From Chloroflexota bacterium (GTDB lineage Bacteria; Chloroflexota; Limnocylindria; Limnocylindrales; CSP1-4): a stretch of 49,945 bases of DNA. The DNA is taken from contig PMIP01000080.1 in assembly GCA_003158295.1 (NCBI GenBank), positions 3,187 through 53,131 of the forward strand, written 5' to 3'. The notes under the pieces were generated by a model. That model was given only the letters and a program-made list of their open reading frames with translations. It had not been told where the DNA came from and ran no database searches. The position numbers and the translations under genes are program-made. Shown here piece after piece: positions 41,359 to 49,530 of this stretch; the stretch's first letter is position 1, and the number at the start of each line of letters is the position of its first letter.

Positions 41359-41403
41359 GCGCTCCCTCCGCGGGAGACGACGGTTGTCCGGTCTGCTTTC
41401 CGG

Positions 41404-41409
41404 TACGAT
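41404..41409 (+). promoter_or_regulatory. -10-like box of a leaderless transcript
   Basis: TACGAT-CCGGCA-ATG places a -10-like hexamer six bases before the ATG of the next gene, which has no Shine-Dalgarno sequence. Confidence 0.45.
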
Positions 41410-41415
41410 CCGGCA

Positions 41416-41967
41416 ATGCCGCTTCCGGAGCCTCCCACAACTGACGAGCTGACACCCGCCGAGGCGGAGGCCCTGGCCGAGTACGACGATTGGCGCTGGC
41501 ACGTGGAGGGCAAGTTCCCGAAGGACCAGCCTGCCGAGCAGGGCTACGTTCACATCGGGGTCTTCGTGACCTGGCTGCTCGACTTCGGCTTCGTGGACTC
41601 GGATTGGGTCGCCCGGACCGGAGCCGAGCAGGTGGCCAGCGCCGTGGCCGAGCGCCGAGGAACGCCCGGCTCTCTGCGCGACGTGACGGGTGGGCGACTG
41701 GTCGGCGAGATGCTCACGCCCGAGGGCAAAGCGTTCACGGGCGCCTATTACGCTCCCGAATATGGGTACGCTCGAGACTGGCGAAAGGTCTTTGGGAGGC
41801 GGGCGGATCGATACGACGTCCCCGATACCTGGGAGACGTACGATCGGATCGCGCCGCTGCTGGACCAGCGTCACGAAGCCTGGGTCGCGGCCAGCCAGCC
41901 TGAGCTCATGCCGCTTCCGGGGCTACCGGCCATGCTGCTTCGGTTCTTTCGTCCCAAAGGCCACTGA
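41416..41967 (+). CDS. DUF7832-like protein
   Basis: The 183-aa soluble protein has YDDWRWHVEGKFPKDQPAEQGYVHIGVFVTWLLDFGFV, then LRDVTGGRLVGEMLTPEGKAFTGAYYAPEYGYARDWRKVFG and YDVPDTWETYDRIAPLLDQRHEAW. This YDD-W-H...HIGxFxxWL pattern recalls the DUF7832 family, which is uncharacterised and often found near toxin-immunity genes. The family name is from memory of the pattern and should be treated as tentative. Start ATG at 41416 follows a -10-like TACGAT by six bases. Confidence 0.72.
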   Translation: MPLPEPPTTDELTPAEAEALAEYDDWRWHVEGKFPKDQPAEQGYVHIGVFVTWLLDFGFVDSDWVARTGAEQVASAVAERRGTPGSLRDVTGGRLVGEMLTPEGKAFTGAYYAPEYGYARDWRKVFGRRADRYDVPDTWETYDRIAPLLDQRHEAWVAASQPELMPLPGLPAMLLRFFRPKGH

Positions 41968-42033
41968 GGGGGCGCGTAGGGACAGCGCCGAGCGGTCAAT
42001 GGGGAGTGGCGGCGACGCCCCCAGTCAGCCTGC

Positions 42034-42093
42034 GCCGCCGCGTAGGCGGCAGCATTGCACAGTTTGGTGAGCCGCGCCTGCGGCCTCCGCAGG
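42034..42093. terminator. two GC-rich hairpins downstream of the DUF7832-like gene
   Basis: GCCGCC-GCGTA-GGCGGC (42034-42050) and CCTGCGG-CCT-CCGCAGG (42077-42093) are perfect inverted repeats in the 241-bp gap before apbE. The second is followed by TCTTCCC. They may end transcription of the upstream gene. Confidence 0.4.
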
Positions 42094-42196
42094 TCTTCCC
42101 GAAGCTGGACGCCAGCAGCTTGGCTCCGGCGCGGCTAGCACTCCGACTCCTTCGCCGCGGCCCGCGCGCCGGGCCGTCACTGATGGCTCGAGTCCC

Positions 42197-42202
42197 GATA
42201 AT
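42197..42202 (+). promoter_or_regulatory. -10 box of a leaderless apbE transcript
   Basis: GATAAT-GCTTCC-ATG: the hexamer ends six bases before the apbE ATG, which has no Shine-Dalgarno sequence. Confidence 0.5.
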
Positions 42203-42208
42203 GCTTCC

Positions 42209-43051
42209 ATGCCTGAGCCTATTCCAGATCTCCCACCCCTGCCGCCGGGGGTCGCCCGGGCCTCGAGCCCCTTGCCCGGCCTGCGCCGCGTGGAGCAGAT
42301 CATGGGCACGGCCATCAGCCTGGACGTCCGGGATGCGGACGTGACGCCCGGCGCCCTGGCCGACGCCTTCGAATATCTGCGCGGAGTCGACAACCGGTTC
42401 AGCACGTACAAGCCTGAAAGTGAGGTCAGCCGCCTCGGACGAGGGGAAGTGCAGGAGCGCGACTGCAGCCCCGAGCTGCGGCAGGTTCTGGAGCTGTGCG
42501 AGGAGGTTCGTCGGGACAGCGAAGGCTACTTCGACATTCGAGCTCATCGGACCGACGGCGGGCTCGACCCATCGGGCCTGGTCAAGGGCTGGTCGCTCGA
42601 GAATGCCGGCCGGATACTGGAAGCGGCCGGGGCCGTCAACTACTGCATCAACGGCGGCGGGGACATAGTCGCTCACGGCGAGGCGGCGCCGGGGCAGGCG
42701 TGGCGGATCGGGATACGGCATCCGATGATCGCGGACCGGCTGGCGGCGGTGTTGGCCGTGCGCGACGGTTGTGTGGCCACCTCCGGGGCATACGAACGCG
42801 GCGAGCACGTCCGCAACCCATTCACGGGATCGGCCCCCTCCGGCGTGCTGAGCGTCACGGTCGTGGGTCCCAGCCTCACGTTCGCGGACGCCTACGCCAC
42901 GGCTGCCTTCGCCATGGGCCCAACCGGGCTCGCCTGGGTCGCCGGCCGGCCCGGCTACGAGGGCTGCGTCGTGACCGCGGACGCCGACGGCTCGAACGCT
43001 CGCTTGGCCTGGACGCCTGGATTCGACAGCTGGTTCGCAGAGCGCAGCTGA
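42209..43051 (+). CDS. apbE: FAD:protein FMN transferase ApbE
   Basis: ApbE attaches FMN through a phosphodiester to Thr/Ser of target flavoproteins. The 280-aa product has VEQIMGTAISLDV, NRFSTYKPESEVSRLGRG, GGLDPSGLVKGWSLENAG, NYCINGGGDIVAHG and the late HVRNPFTGSAPSGVLSVTVVGPSLTFADAYATAAFAMG with the Mg-binding Asp/Thr of ADAYATA. The usual HxxDPxTG has Asn in place of Asp. No signal peptide or lipobox is visible, so it may act inside the cell. The likely flavoprotein substrate is not obvious in the window. It converges on the menA-like gene. Confidence 0.93.
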   Translation: MPEPIPDLPPLPPGVARASSPLPGLRRVEQIMGTAISLDVRDADVTPGALADAFEYLRGVDNRFSTYKPESEVSRLGRGEVQERDCSPELRQVLELCEEVRRDSEGYFDIRAHRTDGGLDPSGLVKGWSLENAGRILEAAGAVNYCINGGGDIVAHGEAAPGQAWRIGIRHPMIADRLAAVLAVRDGCVATSGAYERGEHVRNPFTGSAPSGVLSVTVVGPSLTFADAYATAAFAMGPTGLAWVAGRPGYEGCVVTADADGSNARLAWTPGFDSWFAERS

Positions 43052-43105
43052 GGGTGCCGGGTCCCGACCCTTGGGCTCGCCGAGATGGCCGGACCCGAAG
43101 GCGCG

Positions 43106-44791
43106 CTACCAGAGGAAGGGCGCGCGCCCGAGCAGGGTCTGATCGGCGATCGTGGCGCCATAGCCCGCCAGCAGCAACAGGCCGACGGTCATGTGGAGCT
43201 GGATGTTGGCGGCCATCGTGGGCATCAGCGCGTAGGGGTTGTCGTAGAAGCTGACCAGACCGCGGTGGATCCGAACGGCCAGAGGGATCGCCAGCAGAGT
43301 CAGCAAGGCTGGAATCGGCAGGATCCCGACGGCCACGCCGCCCGCCACCACGAGGAAGTTGGCGGCGGCGGCCACGTCGAAGCCCCGGATCACGGCCTGC
43401 TTGGACCAGCGAACCGGCAGCGTCCCCTTCCCGACCTTCGCGTCGCTGACCCGGTCGGGGATTTCGTTGACGTACAGGATCAGGGCAACCAGCAGCGCGA
43501 CGGGGATCGAGACCACGAAGGCCTCGAGAGTGAAGGTACCGCGCGATTGGACGGTGAAGGCTCCCAGGAGCATCACCGGCCCAAAGCCGATGGCCGTGGC
43601 GATCTCCCCCACCCCGCGATACACGAGCTTGACCGGAGGCATGGTGTAGCCAAGGCTTATGAACAGGCCCAGGGCGTAGATCGCCACCAGGGCGGGCGAG
43701 CCTCGCATGACCAGCAGGGCGAGCCCCAACGCGGCCGCGACCCCGTAGCAGCCGGCCGCCAGGAGAGACATCTCGCGGATCGATACCAGTGCGTTCTGCA
43801 GGACTCGCGACCCGCCGCTGAACTTGGTAGGCGTGGTGTTGGCATCGTCGGCGCCCTGGAGCGTGTCGAAGACGTCGTTGGCCACATTCAAGCCGAGGTG
43901 GACGGCGCTGGCAGCCACGAGGGTGATCAACGCCGTCACGGCGTCGAAGAAGCCGGCTCGCGCGGCCACGGCGAGTCCGAGAAGGACCGGAGCGAACGTG
44001 GCGCTCAGGAACGGTGCGCGTGTGGCGCGGAAGAGCAACAGCGCAGGCGACAGGCGCGGGCGAACCGACACGCCTCGGGCCGCGGACAGGGCCTCGAAGT
44101 ACCGCCGGGCCTTCGGCAGACTGCGCTCGTAGGCCGCCGGCAGGGGCAGGTCGCGCTCATCCCATGCCCAGGCGCGTGCCGCCGTGACAACGAATCGCCC
44201 GCGTGGCCGAGCGGCCGCCGCCCCCCACACCGTCACGTGGCTGCGCTCGTCGAACCCGCCCTGAGGAAGCGCCCGGATGTGGCTGCCGGTCAACGCGACG
44301 GGAGCGCCGGCCGGCAGCTTGAAGCCGGACGGTTCGCAGAACCGGACGATCCCCTGGTCCGGCTTGACCTCGATTTCGACGTCGACGTTGACCGGGTAGC
44401 CGTCTTCCGCGATCCAGCTGAGGACCGCATGCTCGAATGCGGCCAGCTTGGCCAGGCTCTCTCCCACGTTCGGCGGGGGGGCCGCGGCATGCTCGGACTC
44501 GGGTGGTCCGTCCGGAGCGGCGGATTCGCCGGCTGCGGCGGAGGTGGCCACGGCGGCGGTTGAGGCTTCAGCTCCCGCGACCTGCGCTTCCGGTAGGGCG
44601 GCATCCGCGCCGAGGCGACCGGGGCCATCCTCGTTGGTCCCGGCTTCGGCGGAGCCCGCCACCTTCGGCCTCGGTCGGGTCCGCTTCGGCAGCGCCACCT
44701 TCGGCCCCTTCGGCTCGGTCGGGTCGGGCTCGGTCGGGTCCCCTTCCGCTCGGGCCTGGACGAACTTAGGCAGTCGGAGTGCCGGGCTCAT
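43106..44791 (-). CDS. menA: MenA/UbiA-family prenyltransferase fused to an N-terminal split-barrel-like domain
   Basis: The 561-aa protein has three parts. Residues 1 to about 105 are Pro/Ala/Glu-rich and disordered. Residues about 110-245 (LAAFEHAVLSWIAEDGYPVNVDVEIEV...GFKLPAGAPVALTGSHIRALPQGGFDERSHVTVWG) resemble a pyridoxamine-oxidase-like FMN split barrel. The C-terminal 310 residues form a UbiA membrane domain with NVANDVFDTLQGADDANTTPTKFSGGS and NEIPDRVSDAKVGKGTLPVR, close to MenA, which prenylates 1,4-dihydroxy-2-naphthoate for menaquinone. Usual MenA is about 300 aa. It overlaps the upstream split-barrel gene by four bases (ATGA). The substrate is inferred from motif likeness only. 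Confidence 0.82.
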   Translation of the reverse strand: MSPALRLPKFVQARAEGDPTEPDPTEPKGPKVALPKRTRPRPKVAGSAEAGTNEDGPGRLGADAALPEAQVAGAEASTAAVATSAAAGESAAPDGPPESEHAAAPPPNVGESLAKLAAFEHAVLSWIAEDGYPVNVDVEIEVKPDQGIVRFCEPSGFKLPAGAPVALTGSHIRALPQGGFDERSHVTVWGAAAARPRGRFVVTAARAWAWDERDLPLPAAYERSLPKARRYFEALSAARGVSVRPRLSPALLLFRATRAPFLSATFAPVLLGLAVAARAGFFDAVTALITLVAASAVHLGLNVANDVFDTLQGADDANTTPTKFSGGSRVLQNALVSIREMSLLAAGCYGVAAALGLALLVMRGSPALVAIYALGLFISLGYTMPPVKLVYRGVGEIATAIGFGPVMLLGAFTVQSRGTFTLEAFVVSIPVALLVALILYVNEIPDRVSDAKVGKGTLPVRWSKQAVIRGFDVAAAANFLVVAGGVAVGILPIPALLTLLAIPLAVRIHRGLVSFYDNPYALMPTMAANIQLHMTVGLLLLAGYGATIADQTLLGRAPFLW

Positions 44792-45270
44792 CGGGCCACC
44801 TCGGCCGCGATGGTCACCTGCGGTGCACGATCCGTCCGGCCGTCGGGCCAGAACCAGGTCCGCCTCGGAGTCAGCTCGATCAGCACCCGCTCGAAGAGCA
44901 ACGGGAATCCCAGCCGCGCCTTGAGCAGGCCGGCGACGGACGGATCCTTGCGCTTCCAGTTGTCCAGGAGCCGCTCCCAGCCGGCATGGAGGTCGTCCTC
45001 GGCGACTCTGGCGTCACATTGGATGGTCACCCTGCCGGCAAACGTCCCGATCGCATCTGGGTTGGTGACCGAGAAGCTGACCCGCGGGTTGGCTTTGATG
45101 TGGGCCACTTTGGCGCTGTCGAGGGCGCTGGAAGTCATGAAGATGCGGTCGCCCCACAGGAGCGGAATCATCGGGTAGGTGATCGGCCGGTCATCGGCGC
45201 CGATGACGGTCAGCTCGCCCACCAGGGCGGCATCGATCAGACGGGCGACCGGATACGGGAGCGCGGGCAA
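44788..45270 (-). CDS. pyridoxamine 5'-phosphate oxidase-like flavin split-barrel protein
   Basis: The 160-aa form starts LPALPYPVARLIDAALVGELTVIGADDRPITYPMIPLLWGDRIFMTSSALDSAKVAHIKANPRVSFSVTNP and ends with LLFERVLIELTPRRTWFWPDG. This is the PPOX/Rv1155-like fold, whose members bind FMN or F420. TTG at 45270 has GGAGG five bases upstream and is preferred to GTG at 45333. It is directly followed by the MenA fusion, whose own N-terminal domain appears to have the same fold, suggesting a shared origin or shared redox partner. Confidence 0.82.
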   Translation of the reverse strand: MPALPYPVARLIDAALVGELTVIGADDRPITYPMIPLLWGDRIFMTSSALDSAKVAHIKANPRVSFSVTNPDAIGTFAGRVTIQCDARVAEDDLHAGWERLLDNWKRKDPSVAGLLKARLGFPLLFERVLIELTPRRTWFWPDGRTDRAPQVTIAAEVAR

Positions 45271-45396
45271 TTGGGCCTCCGAACAAGAGACGCCTTCACG
45301 TGACTGCCGGAATTGTAGGGACTCCGGGTCCACTCCCGTCGAAGGGGCGATGCGGAGGGGGGCGATTCGACCCCGCGCGCGACGCCTTGACCGTCC

Positions 45397-46125
45397 TCAG
45401 CGCTGGCGGTCGCGGTCCGGCGAGCCGCCGAAGAATCGGATCGAGGCGGCACCGGCTTCCTTCTGCTCCGGCGTGATCAAGTGGCGCCGATCATGGGTGC
45501 TGTTGTGAGCGTAGTCGGCGAGGGTCTTCTGGAGAGCCTCGAGACGCCTCAGCTGGGCCGAGACGATGACCGACCAGCGCTGCTGGGATTCTCTGGGGCC
45601 GGTCGCGGCAAGGGCCCAGAGGGAACAGAGGTCATCCAGGCAGATCTCGGCCGAGCCCAAGGCGGCCGACCAGGCGGGATCGGCCGCGAGGTCGAGCAAT
45701 CGCCTGGCGGCGGCCCGCGAAGACTCGGAGATTCTGGCGCACACGGGACAGTGCGGATCGGCCAGCTCTCCAAGCCCGCGGGCCTGGGTGGCGGCGTCGT
45801 TGCCGGCGAGCTTCTTGAGAGTGACCAGCCGGCGGCGCAGAACGGCGTCCAGGAGGACCGCCGTGGCCAGCTGGCTGCTGGTCTGCTGCAGCTCCATGCG
45901 CGACAGACCGAAGCTGTGCGGCTGGCAGAAACCGAGGCCGCCGTCCATCTGGTCCCGCAGTCCGCGATCGGTGGCGCCCTCCCGGGCCAGCCCGCGCAGA
46001 GCCGCGAAGCTCGCTTCCTGGCGGGCATCGCAGACGGGGCAGCGGCCACGCTCCAGGGCTTCGGCGAGGCGGATCTCCTCGAAGTCCCGCGCCGGCAGCT
46101 TGCCCGGAAGGCCGGTCACCTCCAC
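45397..46125 (-). CDS. DUF6062-like cysteine-rich protein
   Basis: The 242-aa protein has paired zinc-ribbon-like elements: RGRCPVCDARQEASF followed by GGLGFCQPHSFGL, and DPHCPVCARISESSRAA followed by a late EICLDDLC. This CPxC...FCxxH repeated pattern is that of the DUF6062 family, of unknown role. The rest is helical and no membrane segment is present. GTG at 46125 is used; an in-frame GTG two codons later is equally possible. It follows the ABC transporter genes on the same strand after 90 bases. Confidence 0.78.
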   Translation of the reverse strand: MEVTGLPGKLPARDFEEIRLAEALERGRCPVCDARQEASFAALRGLAREGATDRGLRDQMDGGLGFCQPHSFGLSRMELQQTSSQLATAVLLDAVLRRRLVTLKKLAGNDAATQARGLGELADPHCPVCARISESSRAAARRLLDLAADPAWSAALGSAEICLDDLCSLWALAATGPRESQQRWSVIVSAQLRRLEALQKTLADYAHNSTHDRRHLITPEQKEAGAASIRFFGGSPDRDRQR

Positions 46126-46215
46126 GACCGATCGGCGATTGGCGTCGTCATGTCCGACAGCCTAACGTGCGGGCCGCCCCAGGGTGCGCCCCTCTCGATC
46201 AGCTCCGATCGCCCG

Positions 46216-46950
46216 CTAGCCCCGTCGGGTCATTGCCGCGTAGGTCACTCCGAACCCGAGAACGCACCACACGGCCAGCACCAGGAACGCACCAGGCGGC
46301 AGCCCGAACTCGTTAGGCGCGATCGTGCCTCGGGTCACCTCGCCCATGGCCTGGATCGGCAGGATGCTGTGGATCGTCTCCAGCCATGCCGGGAGCTTGC
46401 TCGGCAGGAACGTCAGCGGCGAGAACATGAACACGAAGACCACGATCGCCTGGGTGATGATCACCGTCAGCATGTAGGGCAGGACCGAGGCGAGGGCGTA
46501 GCCGAGGCATGTCGCCGTAAGGGCGACCATCACCATGGCCGGGACGACCAGGGGGCTGACCTGCAGATCGAGGCCGAACCGCCACGCGCCGACGAGAACG
46601 CCCAGGACCACGCCCGGGATGACGATGCCGAGCCAGACCGTCAGGTCGGCCACGAGGTAGGAAAGCCGCGGCACCGGCAGCGACCGCATGTAGGCCAGAC
46701 TCCCTTCGGTCCTCTGTTCCCCAACCGTCTGAGGGAGGGCAACCAGACCGACCGAGATCATCGAGATCGCCGGCGCTCCCGTCGCGATCAGGTAGATCGA
46801 CGTCCGGTCCAGCGTCGGGAAGAGAAGCGGGTAGCCCAGCACGATCCCGAGCGAGAAGAGCGTCTGGACCGCCATCATCAGCGGCAGGTACGCCTTCTTG
46901 CGCAGTGCCTGCCAGGTCACAAGCAGCTGATAGCTACGCAGCAGTTGCAC
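46216..46950 (-). CDS. ABC-2 type transporter permease
   Basis: The 244-aa protein has six membrane segments, including LMMAVQTLFSLGIVLGYPLLF, LIATGAPAISMISVGLVALPQ and a last one LVLAVWCVLGFGVTYAAM. The loop TVGEQRTEGSLAYMRSLPVPR after the second helix is typical of ABC-2 exporters such as drug or polysaccharide transporters. It overlaps the end of the ATPase gene by 17 bases and forms a two-gene exporter. The substrate is unknown. Confidence 0.9.
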   Translation of the reverse strand: MQLLRSYQLLVTWQALRKKAYLPLMMAVQTLFSLGIVLGYPLLFPTLDRTSIYLIATGAPAISMISVGLVALPQTVGEQRTEGSLAYMRSLPVPRLSYLVADLTVWLGIVIPGVVLGVLVGAWRFGLDLQVSPLVVPAMVMVALTATCLGYALASVLPYMLTVIITQAIVVFVFMFSPLTFLPSKLPAWLETIHSILPIQAMGEVTRGTIAPNEFGLPPGAFLVLAVWCVLGFGVTYAAMTRRG

Positions 46951-47896
46951 TTCGGGCCTCCTCTGGCTCCGCCGGCCGGGTTTCCACGCCGCCGACCAGC
47001 GCCACGTATACGTCCTCGAGCGTGGCCGGCCCGAGCGTGAACTCCTCTATGGCGCCGGCTCGCTGGAGCGATTCGGCCCAGGTCACGGCCTGGCCGGCGC
47101 CGTCCATGGGAATCCCAACCATCAACCTGTTGCCTACCGAGACCGAGGATCCGGGGAACGGAGAGATCGGGACGACGGCCGAGTCCGGGCTCAGAACGAG
47201 CTCCAGTCGGAGCGCGGCGCCGAGACGGCCCTTGAGCTCCGCGGGCGTCCCCTCGGCGATGACTCGACCCCCGTCCAGGATCGCCAGCCTGTCGACCGAA
47301 CGCTCGGCTTCGATCACGTTGTGGGTCACCAACAGGACGGCGGCCCCGTGGTCCGCCAGCGTTCGAACCTGCCGCCACAGGAGGCGGCGGCGGACCGGAT
47401 CCACGTCGTTGGTAGGCTCGTCGAGCATCACGACGCGGCCGGGTGAGACTGCCGCCATGGCGAATGCCACGAGCCTCTTCACGCCGCCGGAGAGACGGGC
47501 CGCGTCGATGTCCAACCACTCGCCAAGGTCGAGCGCGTCGACCAGCCGCTCGCGGCGGCGGCGGACCTCCAACTTCGACGAGCCACGAAGCTGGCCGAGA
47601 AGATCGATCGCCTGGCGGGGCGTGAGGCCGTCGATCGGCACCTGGGCCTGCGCCTGGAACGAACATAGCCGCCGTGCCAGGCCGGGATCGGCGACCATGT
47701 CGCGGCCGTCGATCCGGATGGTGCCGGAGGTCGGCCGGAGCAGGCCGACAACCTGGTTGACCAGGGTCGTCTTGCCGGCACCGTTGTGGCCGAGCAGGCC
47801 GAAGACTTCACCCTCGCCGACGGCCAGGCTGATCTGGTCGTTGGCTCGGGTCCCCGTCCTGTAGACCTTCGTAAGTTCCTCGAGCTGCAGCAACAC
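46934..47896 (-). CDS. ABC transporter ATP-binding protein
   Basis: The 320-aa ATPase has Walker A GLLGHNGAGKTTLVNQ near residue 35, a Q-loop CSFQAQAQVP, the signature RLSGGVKRLVAFAMA, Walker B RVVMLDEPTNDVDP and the switch His in LLVTHNV. The signature is a variant of LSGGMKQR. The C-terminal 100 residues form a regulatory domain as in drug and lipid ABC-2 exporters. GTG start at 47896 with AGGGGGA upstream. Partner of the following permease gene. Confidence 0.95.
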   Translation of the reverse strand: MLLQLEELTKVYRTGTRANDQISLAVGEGEVFGLLGHNGAGKTTLVNQVVGLLRPTSGTIRIDGRDMVADPGLARRLCSFQAQAQVPIDGLTPRQAIDLLGQLRGSSKLEVRRRRERLVDALDLGEWLDIDAARLSGGVKRLVAFAMAAVSPGRVVMLDEPTNDVDPVRRRLLWRQVRTLADHGAAVLLVTHNVIEAERSVDRLAILDGGRVIAEGTPAELKGRLGAALRLELVLSPDSAVVPISPFPGSSVSVGNRLMVGIPMDGAGQAVTWAESLQRAGAIEEFTLGPATLEDVYVALVGGVETRPAEPEEARSATAA

Positions 47897-48001
47897 GTTC
47901 GTCCCCCTTTGCCAGTTTCAGGCAACACTCGTCCGGGCCGGGCCGCTTTGGGCGTCCCGGGTTTCGGGATCAGGATTGGCCGACGGCCCCGGGCCGCCGC
48001 G

Positions 48002-48415
48002 CTACTCGATGACTATTCGAACCTCATCGCCGTGGTCGGAGACCTCCAGGATCGGTCCGGTCATGCCGCTCTGGATCGCCTCGACGATGCGAGACCGGTG
48101 GTCCGGCGATAGGCCGGGTACCTGGTCGATCGCGAAACCCGCTGCCGCCAGCGGGATCTGGATATTCACGACGGGCCGGCCGTTCTCGGCGACGAAGATC
48201 CGAATCCGACGGCCGGCGAGGAGGTCCTGCGCGGAACCGCGGCGTCCTTCGGCGCTCGCTCTCGAGTCGGGAGCGGGGTCTTGACGCCCGCCGGCCGATC
48301 CGCGTGCCTCCGGCTGCCTCTTCTCTTCCAGGGCGGCCACGATAGGGGCGGCCTCCTCGGCGGTCAGCCGGCCTTCTGAGACCAGCTTCAGGAGCGCTTC
48401 GAGCTCACCCGACAT
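48002..48415 (-). CDS. small protein with SHOCT-like N-terminal helix motif
   Basis: The 137-aa protein starts MSGELEALLKLVSEGRLTAEEAAPIVAALEEK, a short helical motif similar to SHOCT or DUF2089-type C-terminal helices. A charged, disordered linker follows, and then a beta-rich part RIRIFVAENGRPVVNIQIPLAAAGFAIDQVPGLSPDHRSRIVEAIQSGMTGPILEVSDHGDEVRIVIE. No membrane segment is seen. It overlaps the DUF4097 gene by 11 bases and is third in that operon. The ORF-track start at 48508 is inside that gene; ATG at 48415 is used. Confidence 0.78.
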   Translation of the reverse strand: MSGELEALLKLVSEGRLTAEEAAPIVAALEEKRQPEARGSAGGRQDPAPDSRASAEGRRGSAQDLLAGRRIRIFVAENGRPVVNIQIPLAAAGFAIDQVPGLSPDHRSRIVEAIQSGMTGPILEVSDHGDEVRIVIE

Positions 48416-49526
48416 GACCCTGCCTCCCCGACCGATCCAGGCGCTCGGCAGCTTCGTCGACGCCGATCTCTCCTCGCTCAAGAGCCTGCAGGACGGCCAG
48501 CTCTTCATCCTGGGCCAGCTCGCCCTGGGATTCGGCCGTCTCTTCGGGGTTCCAGCTCTCGACGGACTCGGCCGGAGCGGACTCCTCCGGCTCGGCCGTG
48601 ACCTGGTCCGCCATCGTCGCCGGGGCCGGCGACGATGTGCCCGACGTTTCGGATTCCGTGCTCCCGGACGCGGCCGGACCCGAGGCGGCGACGGTCCGGT
48701 CCTCAGGCCTGGCTGCCAGCAGATGCAGGCCGCCGGAGGTGGAGTTGACCCGGAAGGCCGCGCGACCGTCGCCCACGATCGACCGCCAGAAACCTCGTCC
48801 GCCTTCTACCCGATGCTCGATCTCGGAGACGATCGAGCCCGAGACGGTGCGGAGCTCAGCCGTGACACCCGAGAGCGGCGTCAGGGAGACGCTGCCGGAG
48901 ATAGATTCCGCCCGGTAGTCGCCCGCCGGATCCAACTCCCCTATGACGGAGATGCCGCCGCTCGTCGAAGAGAGGATCATCCCGTGGAAGCAGTTGGCCC
49001 GAGCCCGTATCCCCCCCGAGATCGTGTTGCAGCGAAGCCTCAGGTCGCCGCCGCGATCGAGAGCTATCGACCCGGAGATGGAGCCGGCTTCGACGATCCC
49101 GCCCAGGCCCCAGAGGCGAATGTCGCCCGAGACCGTCCGGTACTTCTGGTCGCCGATCAGGGAGATCGCCTCGATCGAGCCGCTCATCGTCTCCAGGCGA
49201 ACCCGCGTCCCCCAGGGCACGTCGATGGCGATGTCCGCGCTGACGCGTGCTCCGCCGAAGAGCCAGGCCAGTCCAGAGGAAAGGCGCCGTTCGGGCGTCT
49301 CGATCTCGAGCGATCCGGGGCCGCGGTCTATCAGGACTCGCCCGGTCTCGAGCGCTCGCTCGGCCGAGGCGTGATCGGTCGCTCGGATCCTGTACGCGAC
49401 CGTCATCCGAGCTTCCTCGCCGTCGATGCCGCGAACTCGCAGCAGACCGCCGATGGTCTTGATGGACATTCGTCCGCTGGTACCCAGCCGATGGGCGAGC
49501 GTCTCAGTGCGCTCCAGCGTCCCCAT
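48405..49526 (-). CDS. DUF4097-type beta-repeat protein
   Basis: The 373-aa protein has an N-terminal strand-rich region and then repeated SGSI/SGDI/SGGI elements (LETMSGSIEAISLIGDQKYRTVSGDIRLWGLGGIVEAGSISGSIALDRGG) that build the DUF4097 right-handed beta-helix-like fold. The C-terminal 100 residues are Ala/Glu/Ser-rich and end in a helix EELAVLQALERGEIGVDEAAERLDR resembling the helix at the start of the next gene's product. DUF4097 proteins are common in envelope-stress or LiaFSR-type loci but their action is unknown. ATG at 49526 has AAGGAG seven bases upstream. No signal peptide is visible. Confidence 0.85.
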   Translation of the reverse strand: MGTLERTETLAHRLGTSGRMSIKTIGGLLRVRGIDGEEARMTVAYRIRATDHASAERALETGRVLIDRGPGSLEIETPERRLSSGLAWLFGGARVSADIAIDVPWGTRVRLETMSGSIEAISLIGDQKYRTVSGDIRLWGLGGIVEAGSISGSIALDRGGDLRLRCNTISGGIRARANCFHGMILSSTSGGISVIGELDPAGDYRAESISGSVSLTPLSGVTAELRTVSGSIVSEIEHRVEGGRGFWRSIVGDGRAAFRVNSTSGGLHLLAARPEDRTVAASGPAASGSTESETSGTSSPAPATMADQVTAEPEESAPAESVESWNPEETAESQGELAQDEELAVLQALERGEIGVDEAAERLDRSGRQGHVG

Positions 49527-49530
49527 CCCG

